A DNA stretch of 10,238 bases from Lentisphaerota bacterium (GTDB lineage Bacteria; Verrucomicrobiota; Lentisphaeria; Oligosphaerales; JAFGRS01). Below, one piece after another: positions 5,470-10,238 of the stretch (position 1 is the stretch's first letter; each line of letters opens with the position of its first letter). Made by a program: the position numbers and the translations under genes. The stretch covers positions 1 to 10,238 of the forward strand of contig JAAYZO010000317.1 in assembly GCA_012514865.1 (NCBI GenBank), in the 5' to 3' direction. The notes below the pieces were generated by a model. It worked only from the letters and a program-made list of their open reading frames with translations, was not told where the DNA came from and did not search any database.

Positions 5470-7046
5470 ACCCCTTCGAGGGCAACCTGTACCTGACCGG
5501 CTTCATGGGCACCGGCAAGTCGACCCTGGCCCAGGCGCTGGGGCAGGCCCTGCGGCGCTCGGTCGTGGACATGGATGCCGAGCTGACGCGGCACTTCGGC
5601 GCTCCGATTGCCGAGGTCTTCCGTGAGCAGGGCGAGGGCGTCTTCCGCGAGGCCGAATCGGCGCTGCTGGGTCGTCTGTCGCGGCGGCAGCGCCTGGTGG
5701 TCGCCTGTGGCGGCGGCGTGCCGGTCGACCCGGCGAACCGCGCTCTGATGCGGCGCAGCGGCCGCATCGTGGCCCTGCTCGGCGACCCGGCGGCGTTGCG
5801 CGCCCGCCTCGACGGCGCCGCCATCGCGGCGCGGCCGCTGTGGGGCGACGCGGCGGCGGTGCAGGCCCTGTGGTCGGCGCGGCAGGCGGCCTATGCGGAC
5901 CACGATCTCGGCCTCGACGCGGTCGGGATGGAGCTCTCGGCGAAGGTCGAGGCAGTCCTGTCGCACCTCCTTCCTGACCAGCGTCTGCCGGTGGTTCTCG
6001 AGGGCCGTGAGAGCCCGGTTCTGGCGACCGTCGCGGCGCCGTCGGCGCTGCGCGCGCCGGCGGCGGGTCGGCGCGTGGCGCTGCTGACCGACGGCCATGT
6101 CGCGGCGCGTCATCTGGCGCGCTATCGTGAGGCCCTCCCCGGTGCGGTCGAGATTGTCGTGCCGCCGGGCGAGGCCTCGAAGTCGCTGCGGCGTGCCGAG
6201 GCGGTCTACCAGGCGCTCCTGGCGGCGCGTCTGGAGCGCCGCGACCTCCTGGTGGCCCTCGGCGGCGGCGTGGTCACCGACATCGGCGGCTTCGTGGCGG
6301 CGACCTGGAAGCGCGGCATGGACTGCATCCTGGTGTCGACCTCGCTCCTCGGCTGCGTCGACGCCGCCGTCGGCGGCAAGAGCGCCGTGAACATCGCCGG
6401 CTCGAAGAATCAGGTGGGGCTCTTCACCACGCCGCGGCAGGTCATCCTCGACCTGGCCGCGCTGAGCACCCTGCCCGGGTCGGCTCGGCGCGAGGGCCTG
6501 ATCGAGGCTTACAAGACCGGCCTGGCCCTGCGGCCGGAGCTGGCGGCCTTCATCGAGACCCGCCGGCGGCCGCTGCTTGCCGGCGATCTGCCGGACGTCG
6601 CCGCGGTGGCCATCGCCAGCGCCGCTGCCAAGGGCGCGGTCGTAACCGAGGACTTCCGCGAGATGGGCCTGCGCCGGGTGCTGAATCTCGGCCACACCTA
6701 CGGCCATGCCGTCGAGGGCTGGCACCGTTGCCGGGTCAGCCACGGGCGCTGCGTCGCGGTCGGCCTGCGGGTCAGCCTCGAGCTGAGCCGGCGGCGCGGC
6801 CTGATCGACGAGGCCCTGGCCGAGCGCGCCGCGGCGACGCTGCGGGCGCTGTCGCCGCGGCGCTGCGCCCTGCCGACGGCAGACGAGGCCTGGCCGCTGA
6901 TGCTCCATGACAAGAAGGCCGCCGCCGGCCGCCTGGTCTTTGTCCTGCTCGCCGGCCTCGGCCGACACATCTGCGTCGACGACGTCACCCCCGAGGAACT
7001 CGCGCTGGCGGTGGAGGCGGTGCAGCGCCGCGAGGACGAGTCCTGA
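5466..7046 (+). CDS. aroKB: bifunctional shikimate kinase / 3-dehydroquinate synthase (AroK-AroB fusion)
   Basis: One 526-residue chain carries two shikimate-pathway enzymes. Residues 1 to about 165 are shikimate kinase (step 5): P-loop GFMGTGKST (12-20), the shikimate-binding DMD (36-38), R61, GGG (82-84) and the lid arginine in RPLW (R123). Residues from about 185 to the end are 3-dehydroquinate synthase (step 2): GEASKS (235-240), GGGVVTDIGG (266-275), STSLLG (291-296), VGGKSAVN (302-309), GLIEAYK with zinc ligand E348, NLGHTYGHAVE with H410 and H414, the zinc histidine H426 in SHGRCVAVG, and HDKK (481-484). Small departures from the common synthase motifs are S for P before TSLL, C for Q in LLxxVD, and HGR for the usual HGE. 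The catalytic and zinc residues seem intact. Fusions in this order are known, for example in Thermotoga. The 4-bp overlap with aroA suggests coupled translation. Confidence 0.92.
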   Translation: MNPFEGNLYLTGFMGTGKSTLAQALGQALRRSVVDMDAELTRHFGAPIAEVFREQGEGVFREAESALLGRLSRRQRLVVACGGGVPVDPANRALMRRSGRIVALLGDPAALRARLDGAAIAARPLWGDAAAVQALWSARQAAYADHDLGLDAVGMELSAKVEAVLSHLLPDQRLPVVLEGRESPVLATVAAPSALRAPAAGRRVALLTDGHVAARHLARYREALPGAVEIVVPPGEASKSLRRAEAVYQALLAARLERRDLLVALGGGVVTDIGGFVAATWKRGMDCILVSTSLLGCVDAAVGGKSAVNIAGSKNQVGLFTTPRQVILDLAALSTLPGSARREGLIEAYKTGLALRPELAAFIETRRRPLLAGDLPDVAAVAIASAAAKGAVVTEDFREMGLRRVLNLGHTYGHAVEGWHRCRVSHGRCVAVGLRVSLELSRRRGLIDEALAERAAATLRALSPRRCALPTADEAWPLMLHDKKAAAGRLVFVLLAGLGRHICVDDVTPEELALAVEAVQRREDES

Positions 7047-7165
7047 GGCCGTCCCGTTGGGGCCGGCGTAGGCGTTCGCGGTGAGCCGTGGCGTGGCGCC
7101 GGCGGGCGAACTCCGGGGGCACCGGTCGGGTCCAAGGCCGGGATGTGCAGACGGAGGGTGCGACC

Positions 7166-8641
7166 ATGACCTGCCAACTCAATGCGGCCCAGGCGATGCC
7201 GTGCGCCATGGTGATTTTCGGGGCGAGCGGCGATCTGACGCGGCGCAAGCTCCTGCCGGCGCTCTTCGACCTCGAACGGCAGGGCCTCCTGCCGGGCCGC
7301 CTCCGCATCCTCGGCACCAGCCGCAGCGCCGGCAGCGATGACGCCTGGCGTCAGCAGGCCCGCGCCAGCATCGCCGAGCGCTTCGGCGCCGCGGCCCTGA
7401 GCGACGACGCTCTGTGGGGGCGCTTCGCGGGCCGCCTGCACTACCTCGCCGGGGACTACGGCGACCCGGCCACGCAGGTGCGCCTCCACGAGGCCGTCGC
7501 CGCCGCCGGGCTCTGCCGGTGTCAGGAGAACGTCCTCTTCTACATGGCCCTGCCGCCGAGCGTCACCGAGACCGTCGTCGAACGCCTGGGCCAGGGTCCT
7601 TTCGCGGTGGATGGCCGTGCCGGGCCGCGCCACCGCGTCCTGATGGAGAAGCCGTTCGGCACCGACCTGGCCAGCGCCCGGCGGGTCAATGCCCTGGTGC
7701 GGCAGGTCTTCGACGAGCGCCAGATCTACCGCATCGACCACTACCTGGCCAAGGACACGGTGCGCAACCTGATGGTCTTCCGCTTCACCAATGCCATCTT
7801 CGAGCCCCTCTGGAACCGCCAGCATGTCGACCACGTGCAGATCACCGCGGCCGAGAGCCTCGACGTCGAGGGCCGCGGCGGCTACTACGAAGAGGCGGGC
7901 GTCGTCCGCGACATGATCCAGAATCACGTCCTGCAGGTGCTCTCGCTGGTGGCCATGGAGGCGCCGCTGGCCGGCGACGAGGAGAGCATCCGCGACCGCA
8001 AGAACGACGTCTTCAAGGCCATGCTGCGGCCCGCGCCCGACGACTTCGTCTTCGGGCAGTACGAGGGCTACCGCGACGAGGCCGGCGTGGCGGCCGGGTC
8101 GACCACCCCGACCTTCGCCGCGGTGCGGGCCTACGTCAACAACTGGCGCTGGCAGGGGGTGCCCTTCTACCTGCGCAGCGGCAAGGCCATGAGCGAGAAG
8201 GTCACCGAGGTGGTCATACGCTTCCGCGCCGTGCCGCTCTGCATCCTCGGCAGCGAGCGCGCCTGTGCCGCGGTGCATCCGAACACGCTCTTCCTGCGCA
8301 TTCAGCCCCACGAGGGCATCCGCCTGACCTTCAATGCCCAGGAGCCCGGCACCAGCGACCTGGTCGGCCAGACGAATCTGGACTTCCGCTACGAGTCCTT
8401 CGGGAAGGTCATGCCCGAGAGCTACGCGCGGGTGGTGCTCGATGCTCTGCAGGGCAAGCCGGGGCTGTTCTGGCGCTCGGACAGCATCGAGACCGCCTGG
8501 GCCTTCGTCGAGCCGCTCCTGGAGGCGCAGCGCCGTCTCGACCCGGGGCAGTTCCCGAACTACCGCAAGGGCGAGGATGGCCCGGCGGCGGCCGCGGCAC
8601 TCCTGCGCCGCGACGGCCGCGGCTGGCTGCGGCAGGGCTGA
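7166..8641 (+). CDS. zwf: glucose-6-phosphate 1-dehydrogenase
   Basis: Zwf oxidises glucose 6-phosphate to 6-phosphogluconolactone, normally with NADP, as the entry step of the oxidative pentose phosphate pathway. The 491-residue protein shows the N-terminal nucleotide-binding motif GASGDLTRRKL (19-29), EKPFG (161-165), the active-site segment RIDHYLAKDTVRN (189-201, where RIDHYLGKE is usual), the catalytic histidine in QNHVLQ (H254 region) and PFYLRSGK (333-340). ATG 7166 is preferred over the upstream in-frame start at 7088 because GGAGGG (7153-7158) is 7 nt before it and the peptide starts just ahead of the first motif. The 119-bp gap after aroKB shows no clear promoter, so co-transcription with the aro genes is possible. 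No edd, pgl or gnd gene is next to it in the window. Confidence 0.93.
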   Translation: MTCQLNAAQAMPCAMVIFGASGDLTRRKLLPALFDLERQGLLPGRLRILGTSRSAGSDDAWRQQARASIAERFGAAALSDDALWGRFAGRLHYLAGDYGDPATQVRLHEAVAAAGLCRCQENVLFYMALPPSVTETVVERLGQGPFAVDGRAGPRHRVLMEKPFGTDLASARRVNALVRQVFDERQIYRIDHYLAKDTVRNLMVFRFTNAIFEPLWNRQHVDHVQITAAESLDVEGRGGYYEEAGVVRDMIQNHVLQVLSLVAMEAPLAGDEESIRDRKNDVFKAMLRPAPDDFVFGQYEGYRDEAGVAAGSTTPTFAAVRAYVNNWRWQGVPFYLRSGKAMSEKVTEVVIRFRAVPLCILGSERACAAVHPNTLFLRIQPHEGIRLTFNAQEPGTSDLVGQTNLDFRYESFGKVMPESYARVVLDALQGKPGLFWRSDSIETAWAFVEPLLEAQRRLDPGQFPNYRKGEDGPAAAAALLRRDGRGWLRQG

Positions 8642-8645
8642 TCCG

Positions 8646-10238
8646 TCAGGACGCGGGCTGGGCCGGGCTGCCCGAGGGCGCCTTGGAGGCGAAGACCTCG
8701 CCCGAGACGCCGAGGAGCTCCACGGCGCGCTCGCGCAGCTTGAACTTCTGGATCTTGCCGCTGGCGGTCATGGGGTACTCGCCGACGATGAAGACGTGTT
8801 TGGGGATCTTGTGCCAGGCGATCTGGCCCTTGCAGAAGTCGCGCACGTCCTCCGGCTCGAGGGTGGCGCCCTTACGGAGGATAATGAAGGCGCCGACGAC
8901 CTCGCCGTAGCGCTGGTCGGGAATACCGACGACCTGGGCCTGCTCGATCTGCGGGTGGGTGTGAAGGAATTCCTCGATCTCGCGCGGGTAGACATTCTCG
9001 CCGCCGCGGATGATCATGTCCTTGATACGCCCGGTGATGCGGTAGTAGCCCTCCGCGTCGACCGTCCCGAGGTCGCCGCTGTGCAGCCAGCCATCGCGGT
9101 CGATGACGCGAGCCGTCTCGTCGGGCTGTTTGTAGTAGCCCTTCATGATGTTGTAGCCGCGGCAGCAGAGTTCGCCCTGGACGTTGGGCGGCACCGTCTC
9201 ACCGGTAGCCGGGTCGGTGACCTTCACCTCGCAATGCGGCAGGGCCCGCCCGACCGTCTCGACGCGGCAGCGCACCGGGTCATCGGTGCTGGTCATGGTG
9301 AAGGCCGGCGAGGCCTCGGTAAGGCCGTAGGTGATGGTGATTTCGCGCATGTTCATGCGTTCCATCACCTGCTTCATGGTCTCGATCGGGCAGGGCGAGC
9401 CGGCCATGATGCCGGTGCGCAGGCTGCTCAGGTCGAAGAGGTCGAACATCGGGTGCGAGAGTTCGGCGATGAACATGGTCGGCACCCCGTAGAGGGCGGT
9501 GGCGCGGGCCTTGTGGACCGCCGCCAGGACCATCAGGGGATCGAACGCCTCGAGCATCACATGGGTGGCGCCATGGGTGAGGATGGCCATCACCCCGAGG
9601 GTGATGCCGAAGCAATGGAACAGGGGCACCGGCAGGCAGACGCGGTCCGCGGCGGTGAACTTCTGTCGTTCGCCGATGAAGTAGCCGTTATTGATGATGT
9701 TGTGGTGCGTCAGCATGACGCCCTTGGGGAAGCCGGTGGTGCCGCTGGTGTACTGCATGACGACGACGTCGTGGCAGTCGACGCGTCGGCGGGCCTCGTC
9801 AAGGCGCTGCTCGGGGACGTGCTCGCCGAGGAGGAGCAGCTCGGCGGTGTTGACCATGCCGCGGTGCTTCTCCTGGCCGATGTAGATGACATGGCGCAGG
9901 TGCGGGTAGGCCGCGCAGGCCAGATGGCCGCGGGGGTGCGTGCGCAGTTCGGGGACCAGCTCATAGACCGTCTGCACGTAGTCGGCGTCGCGGTGGCCGT
10001 CGACGATGGCCAGGGCCTTCATGTCGCTCTGGCTGAGGACGTACGCCAGCTCGTGGCTGCGGTAGTTGGTATTGACCGTGACGAGCACGGCCCCGATCCT
10101 GGCGGTGGCGAACATGAAGGTCAGCCAGTCCGGGACATTGCGCGCCCAGATGCCGACGTGGTCGCCATGGCCGATGCCGATCTGCAGCAGGCCCTTGGCC
10201 AGGCGGTCGACGCGCTGGTCGAACTCGCGGTAGGTGAA
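8646..10238 (-). CDS. acyl-CoA synthetase (AMP-forming fatty acid--CoA ligase), 5' end outside window
   Basis: This is a class I adenylate-forming enzyme that activates a carboxylic acid, most likely a medium- or long-chain fatty acid, to acyl-AMP and then acyl-CoA. The 530 visible residues begin mid-protein at the right edge (FTYREFDQRVDRLAKGL), so probably only a few dozen N-terminal residues are missing. The ATG at 10115 is internal, because the frame is open and conserved-looking upstream of it. Motifs in visible numbering are the ATP loop YTSGTTGFPKG (163-173), YGLTEASP (304-311), SGDLG (387-391), the hinge region KDMIIRGGENVYPREIE (406-422) and ASGKIQK with catalytic K495. The C-terminal tail (SKAPSGSPAQPAS) is low-complexity. 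The exact substrate cannot be read from sequence. It is convergent with zwf, and the two stops are 4 bp apart. Confidence 0.9.
   Translation of the reverse strand, partial: FTYREFDQRVDRLAKGLLQIGIGHGDHVGIWARNVPDWLTFMFATARIGAVLVTVNTNYRSHELAYVLSQSDMKALAIVDGHRDADYVQTVYELVPELRTHPRGHLACAAYPHLRHVIYIGQEKHRGMVNTAELLLLGEHVPEQRLDEARRRVDCHDVVVMQYTSGTTGFPKGVMLTHHNIINNGYFIGERQKFTAADRVCLPVPLFHCFGITLGVMAILTHGATHVMLEAFDPLMVLAAVHKARATALYGVPTMFIAELSHPMFDLFDLSSLRTGIMAGSPCPIETMKQVMERMNMREITITYGLTEASPAFTMTSTDDPVRCRVETVGRALPHCEVKVTDPATGETVPPNVQGELCCRGYNIMKGYYKQPDETARVIDRDGWLHSGDLGTVDAEGYYRITGRIKDMIIRGGENVYPREIEEFLHTHPQIEQAQVVGIPDQRYGEVVGAFIILRKGATLEPEDVRDFCKGQIAWHKIPKHVFIVGEYPMTASGKIQKFKLRERAVELLGVSGEVFASKAPSGSPAQPAS

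Noticed and set aside
6698..8311. Long minus-strand frame (537 codons) opposite aroKB and zwf
   Set aside because: It spans the ends of two well-supported genes and the gap between them and shows no domain. It is an antisense shadow.

Overview
The window is GC-rich bacterial chromosome with sigma70-type promoters, a Sec-exported zinc-binding protein and a Zur operator core that differs by one base from the gammaproteobacterial form. This points to a Gram-negative, proteobacteria-like organism. I cannot name the genus; the acyl-CoA ligase and the fused shikimate gene would also suit a GC-rich Desulfuromonadia-type lineage.

Layout: 1-597 holds no convincing gene except possibly the last 21 codons of an upstream reading frame. 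It is dominated by two copies of a short non-coding mobile element, at 136-291 and 321-476. Then comes a zinc homeostasis block: zur (598-1053), a third element copy inserted in the 3' end of zur (1041-1196), a promoter with an overlapping Zur box (1224-1273), and znuA, znuC and znuB (1316-3855). A 339-bp gap (3856-4194) carries a 10-bp-stem hairpin, a half-length fourth element copy (3970-4048) and a promoter candidate for aroA. The next block is aromatic biosynthesis: aroA (4195-5469) overlaps by 4 bp a fused shikimate kinase/3-dehydroquinate synthase gene (5466-7046). Glucose-6-phosphate dehydrogenase (zwf, 7166-8641) follows. A convergent, 5'-truncated acyl-CoA ligase gene fills the minus strand from 8646 to the right edge.

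How they work together: Zur with zinc should bind the box just downstream of the predicted znuACB start and shut the zinc importer off when zinc is sufficient. AroB, AroK and AroA supply steps 2, 5 and 6 of the shikimate pathway. Zwf opens the oxidative pentose phosphate pathway (NADPH). The ligase activates fatty or other carboxylic acids as CoA thioesters.

The main discovery is the element family. It is 156 bp with CAGGGCTG/CAGCCCTG-type ends. Two copies have perfect 9-bp target duplications. A 79-bp derivative is exactly the long form minus 77 bp between two internal 20-bp direct repeats. One insertion has rewritten the stop codon of zur, and the pre-insertion gene end can be reconstructed base by base.
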